This document shows, piece after piece, positions 51,601 through 63,010 of a DNA stretch of 64,000 bases; positions within the stretch are counted from its first letter, which is position 1, and every line of letters starts with the position of its first letter. The stretch spans positions 82,337,889-82,401,888 of the forward strand of contig NC_092808.1 of the NCBI RefSeq assembly GCF_040954645.1. The letters run 5' to 3'. Both the position numbers and the translations under genes were made by a program. The DNA comes from Diabrotica undecimpunctata. Taxonomy: Eukaryota > Arthropoda > Insecta > Coleoptera > Chrysomelidae. The notes below the pieces were generated by a model. It was not told where the DNA came from, did no database searches, and worked only from the letters and a program-made list of their open reading frames with translations.

Positions 51601-51760
51601 TTCTTCAACTTCAGATGCATAGACCGCTGCATCTTTATGTGCTTGTCTTTTCTTCGCCAATTTCTATTACCGTCTTCGGATTGTCGCCTCTCAGTTCTCT
51701 ATTCAGTGACGCTCCTATTCTTGGGATTGTATCCTCTGTCGTTATAAGGCCGTTCTGGCC
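48690..51760 (-). pseudogene. Ty3/gypsy gag-pol, minus strand
   Basis: In minus order: a gag remnant (about 51760-51250, Arg/Asn-rich NYRTNYEAKRGQQ), protease end (DTIIGRDFISNFQCILDF, 50749-50952), then broken RT (50350-49950). A complete match to this RT start is readable in the copied segment (TDKFPLPEIDSILDQLGRAK, FSVIDLMSGFHQI, FQFTRLPFG). RNase H follows (FILTTDACNSQNYNG, IIIKELLAIHREI, KTDHKPVTHLFS, EYLTGKNNYVDSLSKI). A linker ALTRAQSRRK-like piece lies near 49030. Integrase was not recognised. Many stops plus a nested foldback element. Confidence 0.82.
49701..49905. mobile_element. Short foldback element with 15-bp target duplication
   Basis: Same family as 42972-43923 but without the interior: the arms lie almost back to back. 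Flanked by tttatgttaagtttt at 49686-49700 and 49906-49920, inside the gypsy RT/RNase H region. Confidence 0.88.
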
Positions 51761-51887
51761 TTATTGGTTAATCATGTTTTGATTAATGTTATCGCTGTTT
51801 CCTCGTACCTTATCGCTATTTTCTCGAGGAGTGCTCAAGATGCTTTTAAAAATGAATGCAGTTTACCTGCGCTTCCATCAAACTTAA

Positions 51888-51981
<94 letters not shown>
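51888..51981. repeat. (TA)n microsatellite next to PLE family 2
   Basis: TA repeat with single interruptions (tacata, gtata), ending where the PLE 3' tail begins (minus strand). Confidence 0.95.
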
Positions 51982-51982
<1 letters not shown>

Positions 51983-52850
51983 CAAGAAATACTGGATATT
52001 ATTGACTGTCGATATAAACAAACAACACAGTTTATTAGGGCTGCAGTCAGTAGGTTTGGCCGGGATGTTATAGAAACACTCTTTTGACTTTTGGTCGAGC
52101 TTTCGGAATTCTTTTATTCCTTCTTCAAAACACTGTAATTAAAAGAAAGTGTAAATATTTACAACATATCTCAAATTGTCATTACAACTTACTAGTCGTT
52201 GAGATTATTTGTGTAAAGCTACGACACTCAACTTTTAATGGCGTGTTTTGACTGATCCATAGAGAACAGAAAAAAAAAACAAAAATAGTGTTATTAAAAA
52301 GTAATTAGGAGTTCTTGCTATTATATTAATAGAAATAGTATATTAAACCTGTCTTGATAGTATGCAACATGTTTTGTATGCAGGTAATACACCTGGTACA
52401 TGGTACGTGTATCTAAAAGTAAATCTTTATTTTATTTTTGATGTTTTGTCAGTAAGTAACAATAAATGTTGCTCAATTTATCTATGTCTGACTTTTTGTT
52501 TATACAAGACGTATTATATTTTATGAAACACATTTCCAAGAAATCACTTTTTGAATGGATTTTTTCTTTTGCCAAAATACAGGAATTTTCGAAATTAAAT
52601 TCATGTTTTAAAGTTAATGCATGTTCTGTGCGCGTGCATGCGTATATCTTTTTGGTTTTTATGTCGCTGCGATTTGATATTACTCTATTGTGAAAATTAT
52701 GAGATGATTCTCCGATATACACGTTTTTACAATTGGCACACGCTATAGAATAAACAACATTCGATGACTCCTGTATTGTGAAAGGATCCTTTGTCTTTGT
52801 GTACAACTTCGATACCGTTTTCACAACCGTTCACATACCGTTTTAAAAAT
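51982..52850 (-). pseudogene. Penelope-like element, second family, 5'-truncated
   Basis: The frame 52824-52432 (minus) reads ESSNVVYSIACANCKNVYIG, the GIY-YIG strand pair, with a downstream FHNRVISNRSD and DFLEMCFIKYN, and ends LSNIYCYLLTKHQK. The endings of the two PLE families align (LSDIYHLLLK in the 14-17 kb copy). RT is absent upstream. The ~430-bp 3' tail contains TTGAAGA, GGAAT/ATTCC and GAAAGCTC (about 52087-52135 on minus), a degenerate hammerhead layout with the first core C replaced by T. The tail runs to the (TA)n at 51981. Confidence 0.82.
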
Positions 52851-53251
52851 TGCAACTAAGAATGTTTTCAAACAAGATTATGGGCAAGTAATAATTTGAA
52901 AACTGACTGTTACGAAATTTATTTTTAGTAGCAACTATTATTTTCAGTTCAAAAACCGCAAAAACTACTCGTTTCAATTATCTGTTATTTATAGTTAACC
53001 ACATACCGCAGTATCTTTTCTAAACCATAAAATATAAATTTGGCTAGATTATTTTTATTCTTATGAGTTTTGTTAAGAAGGTCTTGAAAAGAGCTTGCTA
53101 TAATATTATTCCATTTAAAATGATCTCAAAAAGAGATTCCTCTCCGCCTTTTTTAATAATAAAATCACTAAAACTTATTGATATCACTAAAACATATTGA
53201 TGATAAAATTATAAAGAGGTGCACAGTGCACTTTTCTTTTTTATATTTTAT
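52851..53251. other. No recognisable gene
   Basis: AT-rich with no supported feature. Confidence 0.4.
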
Positions 53252-53411
53252 ATATGACAAGAACAAAAGATAAAGGCACTGGGGTATACGGAGGAGCCGA
53301 ATGTGGCTTTGATCATCAACTACTAAAATCAAAAATTAACTTACTTTATCTTCCTCTGCTGTTTAAAGAACAGATATTTAATCCTTTACCCCCCAATCCT
53401 TCCCAAAGAAT
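53252..53411 (+). pseudogene. LINE C upstream fragment (endonuclease end)
   Basis: GAECGFDHQLLKSKINL is an endonuclease-end motif (SDH degenerated to FDH). It is followed in the same frame by FNPLPPNPSQRI, which continues in phase into RDYKRANWNLFKTF at 56367 once the RTE insertion is removed. The first part may come from another LINE; that is unresolved. Confidence 0.6.
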
Positions 53412-56354
53412 CATCAATCAGCCAATCCCGTCCACTGCTGGACATAGGCCTCCCTCAGTTCTTTCCAGTGTTCTCTACACTGGGCCGCTTGTAGCCAGTT
53501 TCCCGCTACTCTTTTTATGTCGTCGGTCCATCTAGTCGGTGGTCGTCCTCGGCTTCTTTTATAATTTCTGGGCCTCCATTCCATAATTCGTCTTGTCCAT
53601 CGTCCATCTTGTGTTCTGGCTAAGTGTCCTGCCCAGTTCCACTTAAGTCTCGTGGTTCTTTCGATGACGTCTTGAACTCCTGATCTTTGCCTGATTTGTC
53701 GGTTTGTTATGTGGTCTCGGAGGCTCACATTCAGCATTGCACGTTCCATGGCTCGTTGTGCAACTCTTAGTTTATTCGCAGATTTCTGCGTGAGTGTTAA
53801 AGTCTCTGCTCCATAAGTTTGTACAGGCAAAACACATTGGTTATAAACTTTTCGCTTGAGACACATGGGGATTGAACTTTTTAGAATATGGCTTAGTTTG
53901 CCAAATGCTGCCCATGTCAGGCCTATTCGCCTCTGTATTTCATCTGTTTGATTGTCTCTGTTTATTTTGATCTCGTGTCCCAGATATTTGTAAGTGTCTG
54001 TTTGTTGTATGGTATTATTGTCGATAGTTATATTTCCACTCATTACGAGATTTGTCATAAGTTTAGTTTTCTCAAAGTTTATCTTTAATCCTGCTCTTTC
54101 AGACAGACTTTTAAGCGAATGTAGCATAGAAACCGTATCCTGTAAGTTATCTGCGATTAATACGACATCATCTGCAAACCTCAGATGATTTAATCTTTCT
54201 CCATCTATATTGATGCCCATATCTTGCCATTGGGTGTTCTTAAATATTGACTCTAGAGCTGCCGTGAACAATTTTGGTGAAATATTGTCTCCTTGTCTTA
54301 CTCCTCGACCTAAGCTGAATTTTTCTGTGTCTTCGTGTAGTCGTATACTTGATGTAGCGTTCTCGTAGATGTTTTTGATTAGGGACGTGTACCTGTAATC
54401 TATTCGGCTTTGATTTAGGGCTTCCAGTACGGTTTCAAACTCTACAGTATCAAAAGCCTTCTCGTAATCGACAAATGCAAGAACCAGTGGTATGTTGTAC
54501 TCGATGCATTTTTCAATTAAGATCTTTATGGTGTGCAAATGGTCATTTGTGCCATATCCTCTCCTAAAGCCTGCCTGTTCTTTGGGCTGATAGAAATCTA
54601 GTTTAGGTGTTAGTCTCTTTGTTAAGATTTTCATAAAGTGTTTATACATATGTGTCAAGAGGCTGATGGGTCTATAATTTTCTAATTTAGTAATATCACC
54701 TTTTTTGTATAACAAGACTATCACTGCATTGTTCCAGTCTTTAGGAATCGTACCCGCATGTAAGCATTTATTAAACAGTTCGCTTACTGATTTTAATAGA
54801 ATTTCTCCTCCTGCTTTTATTGCCTCAATAACGAGTCCATCGTCACCAGGCGATCGATGGTTCTTCATTTCCTTTAAAGCTGATCTTACTTCTGACACAG
54901 TAATGGGTAAAAGTATTTCCGATCCCTGATTTATGAGAGTCTTTACTCGTGTCGGTAAATTTTCTTGTGATCTTTGGCTGGTATAGAGGTCTTTATAAAA
55001 CTCTCTAGTTATTTTCAGAATGTTTTGTTTATCTGTTGTTGCCTTTCCGTCTTTATCTTCTAGCTTGTATATTTCTTTTTTACTTTGTGTGAGTTCTCTT
55101 TTCATTATCTTTAAACCTTTGTTCTTTTCTACTGTTTGAGTAATTACATTAGTATTATATCTTCTTATATCTCTTCTAATATCCGCTGAAATTCTTTTAT
55201 TTAGTTTTCTATATTCTTCTTTGTTTCCCTTTTCTTTCTCGCTTAGGTTTCGTCGTATTTCCATGAGAGCTTTTGTGACTTTGCTAATCTTTTCACTTTT
55301 GGTGTAATTTTTCTTGCAGAATTTGAGTTGTGCGTTTCTAACCGAGTCTGTAATTAATTTATTATGATCGTCGATACTTAGAGGTTTGGGATTAGTACTC
55401 TGTAAAGTTTCTGCCATATTTTTTATGTACGCTTCTAGCTGATTTGGTGAATTCCAAACTATGCGTTTGCCAATGTTTATCATCTTTGCTCTTTCTTTTT
55501 GTAGGTTTATCGTTATTCTAGCTCTTACTGGTCTGTGGTCTCTTCCTACTGATAGTTTATTAAGTACAGTGACATCTTGAATAATTTGCTTTTTGTCTGT
55601 TATTATATAATCATATTCGCTCTTAGTTCTTCCATCTGGACTAACCCACGTCCATTTTCTACTCTGTTTCTTCTTAAAAAAGGTGTTCATTGCATACAGT
55701 TTGTGTTGCAGTAGAAAGTTGGTAAGTATTTCGCCTCTTTCGTTTCTTACTCCGATTCCAAAATCTCCGATTGCTACTTCTTGTTCGTCCTTTTTCCTTC
55801 CGAGTTTCCCGTTAAAATCTCCCATTATCAGATTGTAATGGGCCGGTTCCTGCTTTTTTGCTCTTTCGATTTCCTCGTAGAAGGCTTCAACAATCTCATC
55901 TTCGTAATCGCTGGTGGGGGCGTATACCTGGATTATTTTCAGATTGTATCTCTTATTTAGTCTTAGATTTATATACATAACTCTTGGGGAAATGCAGCCA
56001 ATGCTCTGTATCATTTTCTGTAATTTTTTGTGTACTAATAAACCTACTCCTCCAGTTGTCGATTCTGTTTCCCCATTATAGTGGAATATGTTGCCTGATT
56101 TTAGTTTGACCTGATCTTCACCTCTTCTTTTAACTTCGCTAATTCCTATAATATCCCATTTCACATGTCTGAGTTCTTCCTCCAGTTCCGTCATTTTTTC
56201 ATCTTTGGATAAGGTTCTTACATTATACGTAATTATGTGCAGCGTTCGTCGTTCTTGGTAGCCTCTTACATCCCGGAGATTCTTTGCACCCTCTGTCCGC
56301 TGTCCGTGAATCCTACCGCTACCTTGGTTGGGAACTAGCGAGTGTAGTCTCTTA
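53412..56354 (-). mobile_element. RTE-type LINE, nearly complete
   Basis: Bounded by ttcccaaagaat at 53400-53411 and 56355-56366 (12-bp target duplication). The 3' end (minus) is the stop codon followed directly by a short TGA run, as in RTE elements that lack a long 3' UTR. Inserted in LINE C. Confidence 0.9.
53414..56352 (-). CDS. RTE-type ORF2: apurinic-type endonuclease and reverse transcriptase
   Basis: One uninterrupted frame. An internal ATG at 56194 gives 926 residues, but homologous sequence continues upstream in phase (RRTLHIITYNVRTLSKDEK), so the true frame extends to about the element end. Endonuclease: DIIGISEVKRRGED (Glu), YNLIMGDFNGKLG, SEYDYIITD, VGRDHRPVRA (catalytic Asp/His near residues 120-225). 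RT: LENYRPISLLTHMYK, LAFVDYEKAFDTVEF (motif A), RGVRQGDNISPKLFTAALES (motif B), HLRFADDVVLIAD (motif C). C-terminal WNWAGHLAR and RGRPPTRWTDDIKR. All catalytic motifs are intact. It is probably the youngest LINE here; a complete 5' UTR is not evident. Confidence 0.93.
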
Positions 56355-56366
56355 TTCCCAAAGAAT

Positions 56367-57326
56367 AAGAGACTACAAACGCGCCAACTGGAACCTCTTC
56401 AAAACCTTTTTATCAGTCACTACTCCTCAGTTAGGCAACTTAACACAGCCTGATGATATTGATCAAGGTATCACGGTTATTAACGAACTGATAACTCAAG
56501 CAATTGAGATATCAGTCCCCATCAGTTATGAACCCCAGTAAACCACCTCTATCACAATATATTGTCGATAAAATCAGACAAAACAGACCACTCCTCCGTT
56601 AATTTCAATGCACCCGCAACCCCCTAGTCAAAACAGAATACAATCGCCGGTCTGCGGTGATCAAACTACAGGTTAATAATCTGCAAGCCAGTTAATAGAT
56701 GGCAGCTATTTCTAGTCTTGATTATCGCGATGTTAGTGCGTTCTGGTCCAAACTTAAATGCCTAACGAAACAAAAAACCAACAACCCTACTAACCCCCGA
56801 TGATCCTAGATTTGGCCACGCGTTTCGTGCAAGGATCGAGAAAGACATAGGGATGACTCGCCACCCCTTTCGACAAACAGAAAACACATAATCATCCTAT
56901 CGTGGCACCTGTGCATCAACAAACCTTCGAAAATTTTTGCCAAATCAGCAAATCAAATTCACCAGACCTCTACCTAACGAACATAGTCAATGTCACTCTT
57001 AGACTCTGCTATTTTCCATCTCCGTGGAAGGTAGCCAATACAATTATGCTAAAAAAAGGGCAAACCCCGCACCGATCTACACTCTTACAGGCCGATTTCA
57101 CTACTAAACGTTCTAGCTAAAGTCTTCGAGAGAATCCTCAAGGAAAGACATAATGACTTTACCACCGAACCTAATATCATCCCACTATTATAATTTTGCT
57201 TTAGAGAAGGCCACTCCACCAAAACGGCATTGACAGAGATCGTCACCCATATTACATAAGTCTAAACGACGGCAAAGTCTCCATAGGCATTTTTTTCGAT
57301 GTTCAAAAAGCCTTTGACCACGTCTG
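56367..57326 (+). pseudogene. LINE C (Jockey-like), RT first part
   Basis: RDYKRANWNLFKTFLSVTTP and a linker region, then SPDLYLTNIVNVTLRLCYFP and SPWKVANTIMLKKGQTP (usual Jockey pattern LRLGYFPSPWK.A..I.I.KPGK). KVFERILKERH and FREGHSTKTALTEIV follow in other frames. The RT motif A segment (FDVQKAFDHV) lies in the 89-bp repeat. Several stops and frame changes. Confidence 0.82.
57238..57326. repeat. 89-bp direct repeat, left copy
   Basis: gatcgtcacccatattacat ... gaccacgtctg. Repeated at 58470-58558 with one base different (gttcaa versus gtttaa). The repeat is LINE C sequence and flanks the inserted gypsy segment. Confidence 0.95.
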
Positions 57327-58469
57327 TTAGATATTCTATTTCAAATTTGTATTCCTCTGGATCTAGTCTGATCCTCGTAAGTTTTGAAGTAGGTTCCTTT
57401 ATTGAAAATAGGTGTGTTACGGGTTTATGATCCGTTTTTACCAAAAATGTCGGTGCTCCATATAAATAACATTTGAAAAGGTTATTTCCCTATGAATTGC
57501 TAGTAATTCCTTGATGATTATAGGTTTATTACTTTCTCCTTTACTAAAACTTATTGATGCGTATGCTATCGGTAGGTCTATTCCGTTATAGTTTTGACTG
57601 TTGCATGCGTCTGTGGTCAAAATGAATTGTTTACTGAAATCCGGATATTTTAAGATTGGTGGTTTCATCAGAGATGATTTGAGATTATTAAATGATTCTT
57701 CATATTCCTTAGACTAAAAAAATTCTACTCCTTTCCTCGATAATCTGTTTAGTGGTATGCATATTTCAGCAAAATTTTGAATAAAACTTCTATAGTAGTT
57801 ACAAAATGCTACGAATCTTTTTGTCTCTTCTGCTGTCTTAGGTGTCGGATATTGTTTAATCGTTGCATATTTTGCTTTATGTTAAGTTTTCTTAATATTG
57901 TTCTGAAGCTATTTTCTTGTGGCATTTTAAATTAATTACTATTTAAATGGGAATAAGCCACAATTAAAGGTTAAAATACGTTTATTATAAAATTACTAAT
58001 GTTTGTATTTTGAGAACGATTTCCGAAGTGGAAATTAAAACGTCAATAAACGTATTTTAACCTTTAATTGTGGCTTATTCCCATTTAAATAGTAATTTAT
58101 GTTAAGTTTTAGGTTGAACTTTCGACATGTCTCAAATGTCTTTTTTAGGTTATCTAAATGATGTTTTTCTGATATTCCTTATACTACTATATCGTCCATG
58201 TAAAGAAATGCTTTGTCCGGGGTCAAACCGGAAAAAGCTACTGACATTATTCTTGAAAAGCTTTTCGGTCTTACGTTTCATCCAAAAGGTAATCTGGTGA
58301 ATTGAAATGCTCCGTTCTCCGTGCTAAACGATGTGTATTTCCTCGATGATTTTTCTAATGATATTTGGTGAAAACCTGACATTAGGTCTATAACTGAAAA
58401 CCATTTTGCTCTCCCTAGTTGATCTAGTATTGAGTCTATTTCTGGTAATGGGAATTTGTCTGTGACTAT
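57327..58469 (-). mobile_element. Copied internal gypsy segment (no LTRs)
   Basis: Almost identical to about 49136-50279 (fewer than ten differences by eye), including the nested foldback element (57891-58096 here). It starts inside the RNase H region and stops inside RT, with no LTR, polypurine tract or poly(A). The RT piece 58278-58478 reads FPLPEIDSILDQLGRAKWFS, then MSGFHQISLEKSSRKYTSF. It is a fragment, not a functional gene. Confidence 0.93.
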
Positions 58470-58558
58470 GATCGTCACCCATATTACATAAGTCTAAACG
58501 ACGGCAAAGTCTCCATAGGCATTTTTTTCGATGTTTAAAAAGCCTTTGACCACGTCTG
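58470..58558. repeat. 89-bp direct repeat, right copy
   Basis: See left copy. LINE C reading continues from here in phase (FDHVWHAGLAKKLLNIGLSL). Confidence 0.95.
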
Positions 58559-59760
58559 GCATGCTGGACTGGCCAAGAAACTGTTGAACATCGGCCTGTC
58601 GCTCTCGTTCGTCAGACTTGTCCATTCATATGTCTCTCAACGTCTAATTACGGTGAAAGAGCAAGGTCATTTCTCCGACTCTTTTTTCTTCAGTAGGTGT
58701 ACCAGAAGGTTCAGTGTTGGCACCCATATTATACACAATATAGAACAGTGACTTCCCCAACCCACAATACACCAAAACAATCACTTTGCTCTACGCAGAC
58801 GATACTGCTCTCATAACATCACGAGACGTACACACAGTACTTAGGTGTGCTCAAAATCACCTTAACCTAGTCGACAGGTGGTGTAGGAGATAGAGTAACA
58901 CCTAACCCAAATAAAATACAAATAATGATCTTCAGACAACCCGTCGTAGCAGATTCATCACATCCATCATAGCCGGAAGAAACGACTTTAGACTCTGGGA
59001 GAACCGCCTACAGCTCCGTGACCAGATTGAGTACCTCGGTGTGGTGTTTACAAAAACACTAAACTGGAGCGCCGATCTAGACATACCCTGTAACAAGGCT
59101 AGGAGCAGAGTCGGTCTATTCAATGTTCTTAATGTTCTTTGTGGAAAGTTCGAAAGGACACACCCACGTACACTTATATATACATACAAAACATTTATTA
59201 GGTCAGTGATCGAGTATAGATCCAGCATCTATAGTACGATTCGCCGTCACCTCACACAAAAACTGCTGAAACTGGAAAGGGAAATCCTGCGTAGAGTAAA
59301 CAACAAACGACGTGACTACCCCTCCGCCCTTTTTCATCACTTGTCGAATATCCAGCCCATCATTGAGGGGCTCTTCTCTCTGAGCAGGAGTTATACAATC
59401 AAAACCATCCGTGGTCAAAACTTCAGAGCCTAAAATATACTAAAAACTACCTGCTCATCCACCGGCAATATATTTAAAAGAAAACCTAAATCCAAACTCC
59501 CCTTTCCACCCCCAATATTACTGACCCTTGCCAGCAACGAACTTCCTGATGAATACATTGACATCCTGGAGGCAACTCCCCACTACTACCGTCGCATTAA
59601 TTAGTAAATGCTCACTTGTAGCTTGTCTAGACGGGGAGGGACTGGTTTTCTGTGGTTTTCCGATACCATTGCACAATGATACCTGTCTATTACAGAAGAT
59701 AGAGCCACAGCTGCCCTCACGCGATCCGCGTCTCGCTACATTTATTAATTAATAAATTGT
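58559..59760 (+). pseudogene. LINE C (Jockey-like), RT second part and 3' end
   Basis: WHAGLAKKLLNIGLSLSFVR, VGVPEGSVLAPILYTI (motif B), TLLYADDTALITS (motif C, YADD), QIEYLGVVFTKTLNWSADLD (thumb), IRSVIEYRSSIY and LEREILRRV. It ends near 59430 in that frame, followed by an apparent 3' region to about 59760. Stops occur near 58740 and 58900. Confidence 0.85.
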
Positions 59761-59799
59761 ATTCATTAATTCAATAAATACATTTAGCAAAAAATTTCT

Positions 59800-60430
59800 G
59801 AAAAAGATCGTTTAACTCAACAACCCTTTCGCTTTTGATTGTCCAAGACGCTCCTCCGCCGACAAGTCCACGAAACCAACCACCAGTAGAAACCACACAG
59901 CTAGAGATAGAAAACCATTAACCAAACAAACAAAGCACGTCTTGAAGAGATGAAAACCTATAGCAGGACACGAAACCACAGCAAAGAACACCGAGACAAT
60001 ACGACGTACTTCAGAACAGTTCAGTGTTCTTCAGGCAGAACATCTACCTAAAGACTTTAGAAAAGGCTGGGTTAATAATATCTTCAAGAAGGATGACAGC
60101 AAGAGGCGCCCGAACTATCATGAAATTGGGTCAACCCTCTCACCAGAATTGGGAGAATATATCGAAAAATCTTGAAAACTGAATTAAAAGCCAGTATGTA
60201 GATATTAAAGACGAAAGTGGTTTTAGAGCTGGGGAATCCTGCGTAGATAAGCGTTTGACAGCACACTACAGTCTCGTCTCCAGACTGCAATAAAAACACA
60301 AGACGCACATTCATAAAAAAACTTAAAGGGATTTATACAAAAATAATACAAGCTGTGGTAAAATCGGTACTTAATTCTATCGACAATGTCAGGAATCAAA
60401 ACGATTAAGACAAGTATGGTGTATAGCTCC
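59800..60430 (+). pseudogene. Weak LINE RT remnant
   Basis: LPKDFRKGWVNNIFKKDDSK (60050-60110) resembles an RT entry block (LP..W..G.I..L.KKGD), and ESGFRAGESCVDK (60210-60250) resembles the Q.GFR.GRS region. It is otherwise unreadable. Confidence 0.45.
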
Positions 60431-60589
60431 AATCGTATTCAAAATATACATAAATGAAGTTTTAAAAGAGTAGAAAAACAAATCTGTCTGATTGTCATTT
60501 CAGTCAGTTGCTATCATCAAGTCCTCGTAGACACTTTGTCTCAGGACCAGCAACTTCATGCTGGTAACTTTAAAATCCTAATATATAAG

Positions 60590-60760
60590 ATTAAATCATG
60601 TAAACTAAATTGTAACCTATAATTTTTAACGGGTTTTTACACAGATATTTAGTGGCTCAAAACATTTACACCTAGACACTGATGATGGAATATGGATTCC
60701 GAAAACGTTTTGTCTTAATGCCCGATTGGGTTTTTTAATTATATACCTTTTATAAACGAT
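60590..60760 (+). repeat. PLE terminal sequence
   Basis: Related to the arms of 27257-27700: ggtttttacacagatattta, then the hammerhead motif, then cccgattgggttttttaatt and ataccttttata. Confidence 0.8.
60674..60715 (+). ncRNA. Hammerhead-like motif with 5-bp stem I
   Basis: AGACA (60674-60678), CTGATGA (60679-60685), GGAAT/ATTCC, GAA, AACGTT, T, TGTCT (60711-60715). Stem I AGACA/TGTCT is fully paired. Confidence 0.68.
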
Positions 60761-62489
60761 TTAACAATTTTTTTTCCAATGAAAAGATCGCCAAGTACAT
60801 ATATGTGAAAATTTAAAGATAATGAAAAATGGAAAGTACCTACTCAGATAATATTCTTCTATATATAACATTTTTATTATATTCTGTATATAACTCTACT
60901 ACTGGAGTTATTCCAAAGAACGTCTTAGAAAACATAAGAAAAGTTGAGTCTGAATGAATATGTCTATAAAAGCATGCAGAAAGCTGTACTACTCTCGACG
61001 TCCAGATGCATACAAAAATTTTTGGAATATACTTCAGCATACCACGTCACTTTAAGGATCAATAATACTGAAAGAGTACCATCAGAGGTGAATTCTTTTG
61101 ATACCGTTAGTATCTGGTATGAGTAAATTCTCCCCTTCCCCTTAGGAGTGAACGTTGTATGCCTTAAATCTGGAAGGTCTTTATTTGTCTTAATGGTAAG
61201 TTCCATTCAACCTATTTTTTTTCCTTGTTATTCATCTATCTATCCATTCAAAATATAAACAGTTTAATTACTACACATTTAACTTAATTTTTTTTTAATT
61301 CTAATAAATTCTTCATGTCATATTTAATATATTTATAATAGATATGTATTTTACTTTGATTAAAGTTTAAACAGAAAAACTTGTCTTTTTTTAATAAACA
61401 CGTTCTTATGCCGTGACATCATTTTTAATAGGTTCTTATTAAATTTTATGGGTAGGATTATTATTTTGGAAAATATTATTATATTTTAAACTATGAGCTG
61501 TATTTGATAACTTTACGACATTAGTAATAAAAAATTTGTTAGCTAAATAGCCGGAATAAAACCAAAAAAGTGGATAAATGTTTTATTACATTTTACTAAA
61601 TCAGCAAACACAAAGTCAATCTGTACAAAATTAAAAATATACCGTTCTGATTTTTACAAGATTATTATCGAGATACTGTATACAAGCTGTTGGCAGTGAC
61701 GAAGTATTTCAGAAAATTTGAACTAAAAGTAGGCGTAAATATTTTATGAAAAGTCTTAGGGTTTTTTTAATATCGCCAATTACTAAATTTTGCCAAATTT
61801 TAGGATTCTCTTCTTTATATACGTTGATCGACGTTAACAAAAAACTCACATTACATTATAAAACATTACATTTAATTTGCCAATACTTTTCCAAGAGGAA
61901 GGCTTAATGCTTTGGAAAACAGTTTACATACAATAGGCAAGCATAATTATATTTCTAACAATATAACATTAAAAACTTTTGTTTTAAACACCTCCACAAA
62001 ATTTATTATCATTTATTATCACTAAAGCTGTTTCGGCACCTTTCTCAAGTGATCTATTTGCAAGCAATTTGATTAAACCCTGCCCAATCACTCCAATGCG
62101 TTCAAATATTCCAAACTATCCCTTTTCCCCCCTATAGCACTCTGATGATGGAACGATAAAGGCACACTATTAGCCAAATTATCTTTATGTGGGAATCCTG
62201 GGTAATAGGACTCAACATGGTTCCTTAAACGATTTAAAATTCAGGCTAGCGTGAGACGCTTTATTCCTGTTGTCCTCTAAGTGATCTATTTTTGGTATGC
62301 ATTTACACTTTATAGTCTTCGATTGAATAACTTGAGGAGGAAAGAACTGTTTGCCTCAGGTTGGTCATTCAGAATTATATCTGTATTTTTTAATTTGTGA
62401 ATTTGCACAGATTGTAATAAAAATAACTTAACGCCTTTATTTTAAATGTGATGGATTTGAAATTGGTCATCAAAAGAATGATTATGGTC
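60761..62489. other. AT-rich DNA without supported genes
   Basis: A minus-strand frame at 60964-61206 has no recognised motif. ctctgatgatggaacgataa at 62140-62160 resembles the start of a PLE hammerhead but lacks the second half. Confidence 0.4.
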
Positions 62490-63010
62490 TAGAAGGTGAA
62501 GTGGGTACGTAGAATCTGTTTTTCTTGTATACGTTTGTTAAAAGCTTGACCGATGGAGTTGCAGATTTTGTTTTAAAATTTTGTTTATTGTTTGTTCCTT
62601 GTACCCATTGTTGTACCTATTTGATTAATGATATTCAATTATCTCGATGTTGTTTTTTGATATATGAATTTCTATTAATCTGAGTAACATGCTATGGTAG
62701 GCTGCCTATATAAATGATATAGAATGGTATAATGAAGAGAATGGGAGAACTCATGTTTGTTTCTAAGTCTGATAATTGATAAAGCTGCCTTTTAGTTCCT
62801 CTATAGCATACCAGTACATCATCCACGTATCTTAACCAATATAAGAACTATTTGAATACGGGATGCTTTAAAATTAAACATTAAGAACAACAAGAGTCAA
62901 AAGAAAGAGCACTTAAACAATGGTATATACAAACTTAAGTGTGGTGACTGCCCAAAAACTTCATCGGTCAAACTGATAGAACTTAGACGCATAGCAAAAA
63001 TAGATTATAG
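62490..63010. pseudogene. Decayed PLE, pieces on both strands
   Basis: On the minus strand (about 62750-62850) LYWLRYVDDVLVCYRGTKRQ is a PLE RT motif C with YVDD. Further along, NNGYKEQTINKILKQ lies at about 62580-62630. On the plus strand (62890-63005) NNGIYKLKCGDCPK and LIELRRIAKIDY resemble the GIY-YIG region, with the second half (YIGQT) lost. Opposed pieces again suggest an inverted PLE insertion. Confidence 0.6.

Noticed and set aside
60964..61206. 80-codon minus-strand frame possibly from a retroelement
   Set aside because: No motif that could be tied to a family.
62140..62165. Hammerhead-like CTGATGATGGAACG
   Set aside because: The GAA plus helix III portion and stem I partner are not present downstream.
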